From the NCBI RefSeq assembly GCF_019175385.1, contig NC_083341.1:17616203-17680202 (forward strand): a stretch of 64,000 nt of DNA. Reading direction: 5' to 3'. Source of the DNA: Lycium barbarum. Taxonomy: Eukaryota; Streptophyta; Magnoliopsida; Solanales; Solanaceae. The translations under genes and the position numbers were made by a program. Below are positions 16,495 to 27,612 of this stretch, piece after piece. Each line of letters begins with the position of its first letter. Within the stretch, counting starts at the first letter, position 1. Under the pieces are notes generated by a model. The model saw nothing but the letters and a program-made list of their open reading frames with translations, did not search any database and was not told where the DNA came from.

Positions 16495-19338
16495 AGTCTG
16501 AGAGTAGGTTCTTGATACATTGGGACGTTAACGGGGAAGTCCATAGAGCTAGTTAAGATTCTTAAGAAGAGGAAGATTAATATAGCTTATGTCCAAGAGA
16601 CCAAATGGGCAGGTCCTAAAGCTAATGAGGTAGATGGTTATAAGCTTTGGTTCTCTGGTAAGTCAAAGTATAGGAATGGGGTAGGCATTTTAGTAGATAG
16701 TGAATTAAGGGATCAGGTGGTAAAGGTTAGGAGAGTCACTGATAGGATGATGTCGATTAAGGTGGTCGTTGAAGGGCTCACTTTGAACATTATTAGTGCA
16801 TATGTGCTGCAAGCAGGCCTAGGTGAGGAGGATAAGAGGCGCTTTTGGGAGGATTTGGACGAGTTAGTGGGAGGCATACCGCCTACTGAGAAGCTATTCG
16901 TGGGAGGTGATTCAATCGGGCCTATTTCGGGAGGTTATGATGATGTGCATGGAGGCTTTGGCTTCGGGGACAAGAATGGAGGAGGAGTCTCACTTTTAGA
17001 TTTTGCAAGAGCTTTTGGGTTGGTGATAGCCAATTCGAGTTTCCCAAAGAAGGAGGAGCACTTGGTAACCTTCCGCAGTTCGGTGGCTAAGACTCAGATA
17101 GACTTTTTACTCGTTAGAAAGGATGATAAAGGTCTGTGCAAAGACTGTAAGGTCATTCCGAGCGACAACCTTACAACCCGACATAAGCTCTTGGTGATGG
17201 ATTTAGGGATCAAGATGACGAGGAAGAAGAGGGTCGTGCATGACCGACCTAGGATCAGATGGGGGAGTTTGACCACGACTAGTGCCCTGGAGATGGGAGA
17301 GAAATTGAAGGACATGGGGGGCCTGGGATAGTAGTGGGGATGCGACCAGTATGTGGGATAGGACGGCTAGTTGCATTAGGGTAGTATCAAGGAAAGTGTT
17401 GGGGGCCTCGACAGGTAGTCGTGGTCGGCATCGAGGGGACTGGTGGTGGAATGGAGAAGTTCAAGAAAAGGTAGAAGCAAAGAATGTGGCGTATGCGAAG
17501 TTAATAGAAATAAAGGATGAGGTGGAGAAGTGGTCGAATAGGGAACTTTATAAAATGGCGAGGAAGGAGGTGAAGTTGGCGGTTTCGATGATAAAAACGA
17601 CAGCTTTTGAACGCCTTTATGCTGAACTAGAGGAGAAAGGCAGGGATAAAAAATTGTTCAAGCTAGCCAATGAGAAGGAGAGAAAGGCACGTGATGTGGA
17701 TCAAGTGAAGTGCATCAAGGACGAGCATGGCAAAGTATTGGTAGAGGAGACTCTCATTAGATGGAGATGACAGTCATACTTCCACAAACTCTTGAATGAA
17801 GAAAGGGACAAAGACATTGTGTTGGGAGATTTAGAACATACAGGGAGGCGTCACGATTTTGGATATTGCAGGAGTATTAAGGTTGAGGAGGTTAAGGGTG
17901 TTGTTCGTAGGAGGAGCAGGGGAAGAGCGATCGGACCTGACGAGATTCCTGAGAAATTTTGGAAGAGCGCGTGCTCGGCAGGTTTGGAGTGGATGATTAG
18001 GTTGTTTAATGTCATCTTTAAGACGGCAATGGTGCCTAAAGAATGGAGGTCGAGTGTAATGATCCCTCTATACAAGAACAAGGGAGATATCCAGAGTTGC
18101 AATAACTATAGAGGTATCAAGCTGCTAAGCCATACTATGAAAGTGTGGAAAAAAGTGGTAGAGATGAGGGTGAGGAGAGGCGTGTCTATGTCAAAGAACC
18201 AGTTTGGATTCATGCCGGGACGCTTAACTACAGAAGCCATCCATCTTGTGAGGAGAATGATGGAGCAGTATAGGGAGAGAAAGAGGGACTTACACATGGT
18301 ATTCATCGACCTAGAAAAGTCTTACGACAAAGTTCTAAGAGAGATCCTATGGAGATGCTTGGAGGCTAAAGGTGTACCTGTGGCGTACATTAAGGTGATC
18401 AAGGACATGTATGAGGGAGCCAAAACCAGGGTAAGGACAGTAGAAAGAGACTCAGAGCACTTCCCAGTTGTGATGGGGTTGGATCAAGGATCAGCTCTTA
18501 GTTCATTTTTATTTACCTTGGTGATGGATGGATTGACGCAGCAAATTCAAGGTGAGGTGCCACGGTGTATGCTTTTCGAGGATGACATAGTCCTGATCGA
18601 CGAGACTGTAGCGGAGTTAACGCTAAGTAGAAGGGTTGGAGACATACTCTGGAGTCTAAAGGGTTTAAGCTGAGTAGGACCAAGACAGAGTACTTAGAGT
18701 GCAAGTTCAGTGAAGCACCTCCGGAGGCTAGCGTGGAAGTGAGGCTTGGTACCCGGGCCATCCAGAAGAAAAGTAGTTTCAAGTATCTTGGGTCTATTAT
18801 GCAAGGCAGTAGGGAGATTGACGATGATGTCACACATCGTATTGGGGCGGGGTGGATGAAATGGAGGCTCGCTTCCGGAGTGCTATGTGACAAGAAGGTG
18901 CCACCACAACTTAAGGGCAAGTTCTACAAAGTGGTGATTAAACCAACTATGTTGTATGGGGCGGAGTGTTGGCCAGTTAAGATCTCTCACGTTCAAAAGA
19001 TGAAAGTTGTCAAGATGAGAATGTTAAGATGGATGTGTGGGCACACCAGGAGTGACAGGATTAGGAATGCGGCTATTCGGGATAAGGTGAGAGTGGCCTC
19101 GGTAGAAGACAAGATGCGGGAAGCGAGACTGAGATGATTTGGGCATGTGAAGAGGAGGGACACAGATGCCCCAGTGCAGAGGTGTGAGAGGTTGGCCATG
19201 GATGGTTTCAGAAGAGGTAGGGGTAGGCCGAAGAAGTATTGGGGAGAGGTGATTAGACAGGACATGGCGTAGTTATAGCTTATCAAGGACATGACCTTAG
19301 ATAGGAGGGTTTGGAGGACCCAGATTAGGGTAGAAGGC
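16495..19338 (+). pseudogene. LINE endonuclease and reverse transcriptase relic (RTE clade)
   Basis: The endonuclease reads from about 16495: a TGA at 16513-16515 replaces the expected tryptophan of the opening motif, followed by IAYVQETKW, then GGDSIGP where the family has GDFNGH-like residues, and IDFLLV. The reading continues in a shifted frame at 17351-17770 and then in the reverse-transcriptase section 17792-18673: [44 protein letters not shown]. The catalytic box reads FEDD where FADD is expected. A last section, 18733-19137, has SFKYLGS and CWPVK and runs on past a stop to 19338. At least one nonsense codon and three frameshifts make it non-functional. Protein order and motifs fit the RTE clade rather than L1. 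Confidence 0.85.
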
Positions 19339-19664
19339 TAGTAGATAGTCTCGTTATCCTTCCTTATTAGTAGTCGCATTATCGCAGTATAATTTCTTGT
19401 GCTCTGATTTCTGCTATTATCTGTTATTTCTTGTACTTTGATTATCCTATTTTATCTGTGTCGCTTTCGTTATTTGCATTTCCATATCGCTTTGAATTTC
19501 TTAGCCTTATCTGACCTCTTTTTATGCTTTTTATTGAGCCGAGGGTCTTTCGGAAACAGCCGTCCTATCTTGGTAGGAGTAAGGTCTGCGTACACTCTAC
19601 CCTCCCCAGACTCCACGTTGTGGGATTTCACAGGGTGGTTGTTGTTGCTGCTGCTGCTAAGTAA

Positions 19665-20025
19665 TATATTGAGGTATGAGTACGCATTAAATAATTATAG
19701 TTAAATGATGATCATATTTAAAAGATATAAATTACGAATTTATTCACTTTGATGATGCACGAACGATAAGTATTTTTCCTTAATAATGGTAAGATTTGGA
19801 ACCGCTTCCTTGGTGACTATTTAGACTTCCCTATGTTTAAAGTGACAAATATTTGAGTAATATAAACTTCCCTATGTTTCGTTTCGTAGCCATCTCTAGT
19901 AAGTTACTCTAGTATTTTACAATATTATGCTGCCTTTATTGTTTTGAATCATTTTTTAATATTTATTTTAACTAATTTATCATAACATAACAAAGTTACA
20001 TAATTTTTTAGACATAGATAGGAGT
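19665..20025. other. Gene-free AT-rich stretch
   Basis: No gene, repeat ends or RNA signal that I can support. Confidence 0.4.
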
Positions 20026-20035
20026 GAATCTCGTG

Positions 20036-20918
20036 GAGAAAAGGATAAAAATGGTCCCTTAACTATGATAGTAGGTTCAAAATAGTCCCTTAACTATGCA
20101 CTTAACGGTTTTAGTCCTTTAAGTTTGTTACAAGTTAACAAAAATGGTCCCTTAACTATGAGAGTAGATTCAAAATAGTCCCTTAATTATGCACTTAACG
20201 GTTTTGGTCCTTTAAAGCCATAAGTTGACAAAATGGTCCCTTAACTATGAGGGTTGGTTAAAAATAGTCCCTTAAGTATGCACTTAACGGTTTGATAATG
20301 TCAGAAAATGATGTCTCGAAACACAAAGACCGACGGACTCTATCGATTAAAACTGAGGGAATCCATCGACTAAATAAAATACACTAGACTTTAGAAATAA
20401 ATTAGAAATAGCAGAAACTAAAAAAGTTGTCACTACCAAAAACAAGCAAAAAAAATGATGAACGGAAACCGATGGATAAAATCGCGGGACACTATTTTTT
20501 TTTTTTAATTTTTATTGTTTTTTAAGAAAACCAACGGAAGTCCATCGGTTATTTTTGAGGAAAAATGCGCAGAAGTCCATCCTATAACCGACTAACGTCC
20601 GTCGGTTTTGTCCCGAGTTATTTGACCGATCTAGAGTTCTCACTAATTTTTCCCTTTTTTTCATAGTTCTCGTCAAATCTAACAAACAGAGTTCGATGAA
20701 TATTTTGTCGAGACTAAAACTGTCAACTTATGGCAAACTTAAAGGACCAAAACCGTTAAGTGCATAGTTAAGAGACTATTTTGAACCTACTCTCATAGTT
20801 AAGGGACCGTTTTTGTTAACTTGTAACAAACTTAAAGGACTAAAACCGTTAAGTGCATAGTTAAGGGACTATTTTGAACCTACTATCATAGCTAAGGGAC
20901 CATTTTTGTCCTTTTCTC
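20036..20918. mobile_element. Mutator-like fold-back element with 10-bp target duplication
   Basis: The ends are GAGAAAAGGA and its complement. A perfect 10-bp duplication, GAATCTCGTG, flanks it (20026-20035 and 20919-20928). Arms of about 195 bp pair almost perfectly (20036-20235 with 20720-20918). Each arm has two tandem units containing TGGTCCCTTAACTATG and CACTTAACGG; the left arm has a third unit (to about 20292) absent on the right. The middle (20296-20700) contains palindromic ACCGACGG/CCGTCGGT blocks and no coding sequence. Confidence 0.8.
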
Positions 20919-20928
20919 GAATCTCGTG

Positions 20929-21560
20929 TATTATAGTCCCCGAAATAAATTGATGATCGAGTGGAATTACTAGCATACTGTCGGATTAATTTGCATATCA
21001 AAGGCTTGTGAAAGGTTTCGAAATCTCCTTTTATCATGAAACAAAATGAGTCGTGCTACCTAAAGTGAGCACTTGAAGAAATTGAATTAGATCTACAGTA
21101 GGCTTGCTTTTTTGTTCAGTCCTGAGTAATTTCACATATAGTTGCACTGTATAATTGAAAGAGATTGAATACTTTTGATTGCCCGTTTTGAGTTAGCTGC
21201 TTAAGGTGCAACTAGAGTTGGATTTTACACCCCATGCAACCGATGAAACAATCAATGTGTGCACAAGTTTGCTAGAAAAAAAGAAGGCTACAATGTTCAA
21301 GTTTGAAATTACACACGTGGAAAATGCAGTCCATTAATTGTTACTATAAAAATAATCAGTCCTTGCATTTCTTCCTTTTTACTACTGATTACTTTAAAAT
21401 TAATTCTATTCAAATTAAGTGATCATTGCTGCCTTTAGTAGTAGCACAGAAGTAAAGAACACATGACTAAAGCTTAAGTGCTAAAACCTGACTGAATTTA
21501 TAGTTAAAAAGTCAGAAACACAACATATTCTTATGAAAGTACTGATTTATGCAATTCTAG
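20929..21560. other. Gene-free stretch
   Basis: AT-rich, no open frame of interest. It borders the F-box relic and may be its former 3' flank. Confidence 0.35.
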
Positions 21561-21565
21561 TTTTG

Positions 21566-22340
21566 CTTCCTACCCAGAAAGGATTGTCAACTAGATGGTC
21601 TGTGGTATTGCTTGACAGGAACTCATTAAAAACGCATAATGCCAAATTGCAAAGCTCACTGCTAGTATTTTCGTTTAAAAATAGAGGCGAATCCAAAATG
21701 TAAACTTTATGGATTTGAGTTCACAATTCTACCATGGTTAATTTGATTTACTAGGTTAAAAATCAATTATTTTACTTATCCAGTAATTTTTTAACACATA
21801 TAAGATCCAAGCCAGAACTACTGGGCTCTGATGAAGCCATAACTTACTCTCTATATCCGCTCCAGATCAAGAAATATTGCCCGGTACGTAGAGAGGCAAG
21901 CATTGTTCCATATTCCCTTCTCCTGCAACAATAGAAGGCAACCCAAATTGTAGAACATAAAAATCTGCGGGACAACCAGTACTGTTAAACAATTGAGGTA
22001 ATGCACATGGAATATCAAAGTACTAATAAACTTTCTGACCGGCGTGATGTCCAAAATGTTGCTCCATTGAAGTTCCATCATAATTCAAGAAGCTCAAATA
22101 TGGTTTTGGGAGCGGAGCTCGCGGTTGCCTCTGGAGTGTATAACTCTATCTGGTAAGTTTGTTTCCGGCAAATGCCAACACTAATAACGTTCTACTGATC
22201 AGGTGAGACATTGAATGGTCATCTAGTGAAAGCTTATATGAGCTTGAAAGAGTAGTTAACTGCTTCCTAGTAGGGTTGGGTTGGGTTACAGACATAGTAA
22301 TCCTGCTCTCTTCGTGGTTAGCAACATTGACCACTGTACA
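21566..22340 (-). pseudogene. Degenerate F-box (FBA-type) gene fragment
   Basis: On the minus strand this matches the C-terminal half of the intact F-box gene at 24299-25510 piece by piece. The C-terminal DNPFWVGSK corresponds to ENPFWIGNK. A block around 21905-21960 matches the region around 24480-24530. 22040-22075 matches the FNGAIFW region. 22250-22330 matches the VCNPTTKQF region. There are several frameshifts, the segment matching about 24540-24790 is lost, and a repeat is inserted at about 21682-21830. The F-box itself is not found here. It looks like a decayed local paralogue. Confidence 0.75.
21682..21830. repeat. Repeat inserted in the F-box relic
   Basis: It begins GAGGCGAATCCAAAATG and ends near GATCCAAGCCAGAAC. 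It resembles the elements at 39383-39570 and 43987-44184, which share GGCGGATCC-like ends. It interrupts similarity to the intact F-box gene, so it is an insertion. Confidence 0.45.
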
Positions 22341-22409
22341 ATTGTATCTGTTGAGTAGTATATGAACTCTCTCTTTCTCTCTTTCTTCATACCGTTTCCC
22401 CGTTGAACC

Positions 22410-22515
22410 AAAATGAGGTCAATTAAGAGAAGCTACTCCACTGGGCCTTCGGAAAGGGCCTTCGGAAACCACAAAATGAGGTCAATTAAGAGAAGCTACT
22501 CCACTGGGCCTTCGG
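22410..22515 (+). repeat. Direct duplication of 43 bp
   Basis: AAAATGAGGTCAATTAAGAG and the bases after it occur at 22410-22452 and again at 22473-22515 without visible change. A partial GGGCCTTCGGAAA unit lies between them. Confidence 0.75.
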
Positions 22516-22708
22516 AAACCATTGGCAGACTTACATCTCAAAAACACTATTATTAAAAATCAACCAAAGGATGAACAGGTGAAAACGAAGGATAGCCAGA
22601 ACAGTTAGTTACTGAAGCCAGCAGATCCTGCATTGCACTTCTGCAGACATTTCCAAGATGGCTTAGGTCCAGAATGGGCTTAATTCGGTGCTTTTGTTTC
22701 ATTGGCGC

Positions 22709-22816
22709 CTGTGTTGCTCGAACTTTCCAGAAATGACATAGCACCCGTGTAAACACACTACTTTTGGAGGATCCGACACACAACTGATAGCACTTTGAAC
22801 AGTCCGAGCAACATAG
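22709..22816. mobile_element. hAT-like MITE, second copy
   Basis: The ends CTGTGTTGCTCGAAC and GTCCGAGCAACATAG match the MITE at 5293-5413, and CTTTTGGAGGATCCGACAC inside is a shared core. The flanks ATTGGCGC / ACTGGCGT are a degenerate 8-bp duplication. It is older than the copy in PECT1. Confidence 0.7.
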
Positions 22817-24298
22817 ACTGGCGTAGCTGCAGCCTTTGCATCAGCAACACTGTCACAATTTCCAACATATACTTGCACTAGGTGAATGTAATCTTGCAAA
22901 TGCCCTATATTCAGCATATGAATTTCAGCAAGTGGGTTTTACCATAACAAATACATCATTAACATATATACGCACCCATAAAAATTGAGGAGACACCTGA
23001 ATGTGTGAGAAGAGAAGGATCAGCCATAGATTTATGAAACCCAAAGCTATGCTATGAGGCAGCAAAAGGTACAAATTACATGGAGCTTGTCTCAATCATT
23101 ATATGGGCTAACATAAATGACGAATTCATGTTTTCCCTGTCTTGCAAACCTTATACCAATACAAAATGCATCTGCATCTTATCCAACTTAGCCACTTCAT
23201 GGCTCTCAGTCCCACATATGGTTTGTTGCTGTGCAACCCTTGCTTCGCCATCTGAGTAGGTAGTGGTATACTATTATAAACAGTGCTAAATTGTATTGCC
23301 GTAACAACTCGCCTACTTAGTAAATAGTAGGGACATTGTAGGAGACGCAAGTGATTTTGAACTTCATAAAGTTTGCGTCATTGATACCAATGGAGAAGGG
23401 CAACTTAGCTCATGGTATCAGCCAAGGCAGAACATAATCTTCTCCTATGATGTTATTGGCAAGAATTTCGAGGAGAGGATGTGATGTTGCAAAATCAAAG
23501 CACAAACAGCGTGGTGTCAAGCCTTGTAATACTTGCAGACCCTATGCCTTGTAATACTTGCAGACCCTATCTCTAACCATTGCAGATCAATTTACAAACT
23601 CATTACCTGGTGATTCCATGTTTGTTTTATTAGAATAACGGGGATCAGAGTTGATCTTATCTATGATGTAACAGAACTTTCTGTTTGTGTTGTCACCTAT
23701 ATTAAGCTATCAGCTAGAAAGTGGATTATGTGCAAATTCCTGCATAGCAGAGGAATTGAATTGGGACTACAAATACAAGTCAGACACCTCATTAAAAAAT
23801 ATGAGGTATTTGAATGTTGTCAATACTGCAAGTATTTCAAATTTTATATAATACGCTTGTAGGCACAGATGTCGCATATATAGTTTCGGATAACACTCAC
23901 CATTTCCTTTTAGTTTCCTTCTGATAATGTTTTTACCTCTTGTCAGAGGGCTTGTGTTACTCGAGCTTGGAACTTTCAGCTGAAGCATATATTGGAGGTT
24001 TCGCACATTTCAAAAATTGTTTCCACAGCCTTTGTTAAGAAACTTTGAAAGCAAAGATGGATTTCATTCCCCTCAAGCCTTGAGTTTCAACCTTCTATCG
24101 TGACCTTCAAGAAATAAAAAGGTGACCAGCATCTTATGCAATTTATTTGACTCAAAGTTACTATTGCAGCCTTCAGTAGAAAGAAGAAAAAAAGATGAAA
24201 GAAGGCTCAAAACAAAGATTGTACACCCTGAAGTGCTAAATTCTGAATGATTTCACACAAGATCGAGCAACAAAAATTGTCACACATTTCCTATATAA
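22817..24298. other. Gene-free stretch between F-box relic and F-box gene
   Basis: It contains a perfect tandem pair of a 25-bp unit, GCCTTGTAATACTTGCAGAC..., at 23521-23545 and 23546-23570. Near 23970-24005 the minus strand reads KPPIYASAE, close to KLPVYASAE of the neighbouring F-box protein, so a second tiny F-box remnant is possible. No intact gene is seen. Confidence 0.4.
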
Positions 24299-25510
24299 CT
24301 ATAGGCCTATGCTACTCAGTTTATTTCCTATCCAGAATGGGTTCTCAATGAGATGATAATCTCTCTTTATACCATTGAATGATCGCAGCATCTCAGCAGA
24401 AGCATATACTGGCAACTTGCGTAGCTTGCTGCAATGATTATTTTTAAAGCTAACCAATATAAGTTGGCCTGGTATGTAGAAGACCAAATACGGTTCCTGA
24501 TTATTCCCTTCTTTTCTTGTCACAACAGAAAAGACAGAAAATTTAAGAGAAAAAAAATCTCTAGTACTATAAACCATTTGTTTAACACCTGCAACTCCAT
24601 GAAGATCAATGCGATACTTTAGGCTCCAAGATGAGTAGTCATGTCCCAATTCAAAGATGTCAAGTTGAGGCCACTCACTTACTGAGGAGCCAACAAGATA
24701 TAAATGCTCATCTACACATCCAAAGTAGTATTCTATATCCATTTTTGGCATTGGATGAGAGTGAAGAACTTCGGTATCATCAATATCAAAATAATAAAAA
24801 CTACGTAACGACATTAATGTCCAAAAGATTGCTCCATTGAAGAAAACTCCCTTACCATAAATGTGTGGGCTTTGAAATGGTTTTGGAAACTGAGCTCGAC
24901 ATTGCTTCCACAAGTTTGTCTCTGAAGAGTATATCTCAATATGGAAAAGGCTAACATTAATAACTTTGTAATGAAGAGATATTGAATGATCAAAGGCCAA
25001 ACTCATGTCAAATGAAGTCATAATTGGTTTTGGAAGAGTAGTAAATTGCTTTGTAGTTGGGTTACAGACAATGTACTCGTTGATCCATTTCGCTCTACCT
25101 ACTATTTGTTTCAGACGGTGACAAACAATTAAACCACCACAGGAATTCAAAATTTCGACACAGTCACTGGGATCGTCTTTGACAAAATCAATGACTCCAC
25201 GATGGATCACAGTTATTGCTTCATCTTTGAGGGAAATACAACAAGGGTCTTTGGGACGAGACAACACCTGTAGAATCAGTGCACTTGGGGAGGGTTCAGG
25301 GCTCCAAAGGGAAGAAAAATAGGGATTAGAAATGAGGGACGTCCAACGTTTGGAAACAAGTTTGAACCTAAACAGAGGTCTTGCTGGAAGGAAGAGTAGA
25401 ATCTTGGTTACAAGATCATCATTGCCTTCAATTTCTTTTGCAATACGACACACTTCTTGTTCAACTGTAGCGGTTTTATGAGACTTCTTGGCACATTTAT
25501 ATGAAGCCAT
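24299..25510 (-). CDS. F-box protein with F-box-associated domain
   Basis: An intact single-exon frame of 403 residues. F-box proteins link target proteins to SCF ubiquitin ligases through SKP1. The F-box lies at about residues 28-68 (DDLVTKILLFLPARPLFRFK, then VSKRWTSLI). The rest is an F-box-associated region: SCGGLIVC at 123-130, VCNPTTKQFTTLP at 148-160, then a weakly beta-propeller-like part ending ENPFWIGNK near the C-terminus. This arrangement is typical of the large plant FBA/At5g07610-like family. The target cannot be told from sequence. The first ATG is used; a TATA-like box lies about 40 bases upstream. The degenerate relative at 21566-22340 suggests local duplication, usual for this fast-evolving family. 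Confidence 0.9.
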   Translation of the reverse strand: MASYKCAKKSHKTATVEQEVCRIAKEIEGNDDLVTKILLFLPARPLFRFKLVSKRWTSLISNPYFSSLWSPEPSPSALILQVLSRPKDPCCISLKDEAITVIHRGVIDFVKDDPSDCVEILNSCGGLIVCHRLKQIVGRAKWINEYIVCNPTTKQFTTLPKPIMTSFDMSLAFDHSISLHYKVINVSLFHIEIYSSETNLWKQCRAQFPKPFQSPHIYGKGVFFNGAIFWTLMSLRSFYYFDIDDTEVLHSHPMPKMDIEYYFGCVDEHLYLVGSSVSEWPQLDIFELGHDYSSWSLKYRIDLHGVAGVKQMVYSTRDFFSLKFSVFSVVTRKEGNNQEPYLVFYIPGQLILVSFKNNHCSKLRKLPVYASAEMLRSFNGIKRDYHLIENPFWIGNKLSSIGL

Positions 25511-25548
25511 AGCTCTTCACTCACAAAGTTCCTTTCTTACCAAATACT

Positions 25549-25556
25549 TATAAATT
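25549..25556 (-). promoter_or_regulatory. Possible TATA box of the F-box gene
   Basis: The minus strand reads ATTTATAA, about 40 bases before the ATG. It implies a short 5' UTR. Motif match only. Confidence 0.35.
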
Positions 25557-25973
25557 CCAACAAGGAACCTTCGATATTCACATCAGAAGCGTTAAAGAGT
25601 TATGCTCAAGTATGTGTTCTGATCCTGCTTCAAAAGATTACAAAAAATGAAGGGTCGATTTTTCTGTCTTTATTTGCCAAATCCACCTCCTGCAGTTTTA
25701 GCCATCAAAGACGAAAATGTAATGAGCTCAAGTGATAACCCAAAAATGAGCTAAATAAACAAGAGTAGAGGAAGCACAGTATTATAACACGTGGACACAT
25801 AAGATTAAATTAGAGGTAATGAGGTTCAAGAGTTGTCTTTGCGCGAGGGATCCTATAACTACTTTCTGGAGAAGGCATTGAACAATTGGTAACAACTTCC
25901 TCCTCTTTAATGTTCTTCTTCCCCAATTCTGTTTCTCTCTTCTCTCTCATCTATCTTCTTCCCTAATCTTAGT
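25557..25973. other. Upstream flank of the F-box gene
   Basis: No gene seen. It probably holds further promoter sequence of the F-box gene. CT-rich tracts lie at 25890-25960. Confidence 0.3.
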
Positions 25974-26220
25974 AGGCGTTTGGCCATAGAAACCAGATAT
26001 TTTTCACTTTATTTGGAATTATGAAGTTGTGTTTAGTTATAGTTTTTGCAAAGAATAATTAGTTGTTTGAATGTACTAAAGTTGAGGGGGGGGGGGGGGG
26101 GGGGGGTGAAAACAGGAGTTCAAGTTGTATTTGAAATTTTCATGGTCAAATGCTGATTTTCAAATAAAGTGAAAAAAAGTTCCGAAAAAAGGTGAATAAT
26201 TCTCATGGCCAAACGGGTCC
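25974..26220. mobile_element. Non-autonomous MITE with TTTGGCCA ends
   Basis: The left end GGCGTTTGGCCATAGAAA and the right end ATGGCCAAACGGGTCC are inverted repeats. Inner TTTCACTTTATTTG and CAAATAAAGTGAAA also pair. A run of about 22 G (26086-26106) lies between the arms. No clear target duplication. Confidence 0.55.
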
Positions 26221-26749
26221 TTCCTCTCTCTCTCTTCTTCAAATATTATGCCAAAGATTCACAGCTGTTTAGATGGTTCATTTCATTTTCTGCATTCAGT
26301 GTGCAATTTCTTTTTTTAGTTAAGAGAAAAACCCCCAAAATATGTCCCAAAATACTGTTTAAACAGAAATGAAACAGAAAAACCCTGAGGGAAACGAAGA
26401 GTTCATTCCGAATGAAAACTGAATTTGATTTAAGACCATTAACTAGGAATTAGGATGAACAATCTAGGATACAAGGAAAAAATGCAAATCAAATAAAAAA
26501 CAATACTTAAAACTAGACTAAACTACAAATCAAATCTAAAAAAAGAAACATACAAATGCATTAAACTACGAACAAATCAAAAAAAAAAAAAAAAAAAAAC
26601 TAGGGTTCCACACCTGTGCTGGAAATTAGTGTATGGTGGTGTTGATTTCGTCCGAAAATACACAAATGCGAATTTGAAGCAACAACAATTGAGTCCCAGA
26701 ATTTTATCTATATTGCAAAGTCTTAAATCAGCCCCACCAAGTTCCGAAC
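26221..26749. other. Gene-free stretch
   Basis: AT-rich, with an A-run at 26578-26600. No gene is seen. Confidence 0.35.
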
Positions 26750-27612
26750 CCCCTGTTTGGATGGTGGTTTCCCATGGTTCATTAATGTATAGTTTTATAG
26801 GAAATCATGTTTGTTTACATGGTTCTTAAAATTATGTGGTATGGTGTTGTAAACTCGTGGTTCATTTCATGGTTATATAACCATGAAAAGTTTCAATTTT
26901 TGAAACCACGGATTTGATAGTTTTTCCGTGATTACGTATTTCATTTCTCCATTATACCCTCCACCCTTCACCATCCACCCACCCTACCCCACCCTCACCC
27001 TACCCCCCACCCCCACCCCACTCCCACCCTCACCCACGCTACCACTCACCCCCACCCACCCCCCGCCACTCACCCCAACCCCACTCCCGCCCTACCACCC
27101 ACCCCACCCCAACTACCCCCACCACCCACTACCCCTCACCACCGCCCAACCCCACCCCACAACAACTCACCCCCACCCTCATCCCACACTACCCACCACC
27201 CCTACCCACTACCTCTCACCACCACCCAACCCCACCCCCACAACCACTCACCCCCACCCTACTACCCACTACCCCCACTCTCATCTCACAATCACCCACC
27301 TCACACCACTCACCCCTCCCCCACCCACTACCTACTTATTTTTTAAAGTTCCTATTTTATTCTTTACCTGAGTTTTATTAATATATATAAATTATTTCTA
27401 ATTAAGAGTTAAGGGTATTTTAGTAAACTTACAAGTTATTATACAGTACCATACAGTCAAACCAAACAATACAAATGTTATTAAACCACAACAAACGATA
27501 CAGTCTATCCAAACATTGTATTCATTAATACAGTACAATACAATACAACACCATACTGTACCATACCATACTGTGCATTAATGAACCACGGGAAACAACC
27601 ATCCAAACAGAG
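26750..27612. mobile_element. MITE-like element carrying a C-rich minisatellite
   Basis: The left end CCCTGTTTGGATGGTGGTTT and the right end AACAACCATCCAAACAGAGG are inverted repeats. CATGGTTCATTAATG at the left pairs with CATTAATGAACCACG at the right. The interior holds a C/A-rich minisatellite (26943-27335). No clear target duplication. The size suggests an expanded hAT- or PIF-like MITE. Confidence 0.6.
26943..27335 (+). repeat. C-rich CCCCACC/CACCCAC minisatellite
   Basis: About 390 bases almost without G, built from CCCACCC, CACTCACCC and CTACCCAC variants. It creates a spurious proline/threonine/histidine frame. Confidence 0.8.

Larger units (their letters stand above)
13441..19664 (+). 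mobile_element. RTE-type non-LTR retrotransposon (LINE), decayed and split by a solo LTR
   Basis: The 5' part (13441-13826) has three copies of a CAGGTAACG...CTTTTCCGGCC unit and a long pyrimidine tract. It resumes after the solo LTR at 16243. Endonuclease and reverse-transcriptase relics follow (about 16495-19338). The 3' UTR (19339-19664) carries GTAAGGTCTGCGTACACTC and ends in a TTGTTGCTGCTGCTGC repeat, the simple-repeat tail typical of RTE elements. Stop codons and frameshifts make it inactive. Exact ends and target duplication were not determined. Confidence 0.8.

Noticed and set aside
18733..19137. Separate gene for a 134-residue protein
   Set aside because: It is the C-terminal part of the RTE LINE reverse-transcriptase protein, in a shifted frame.
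26928..27371. 147-residue proline/threonine/histidine frame
   Set aside because: It is a readthrough of the C-rich minisatellite inside a MITE, with no domain and no start context.
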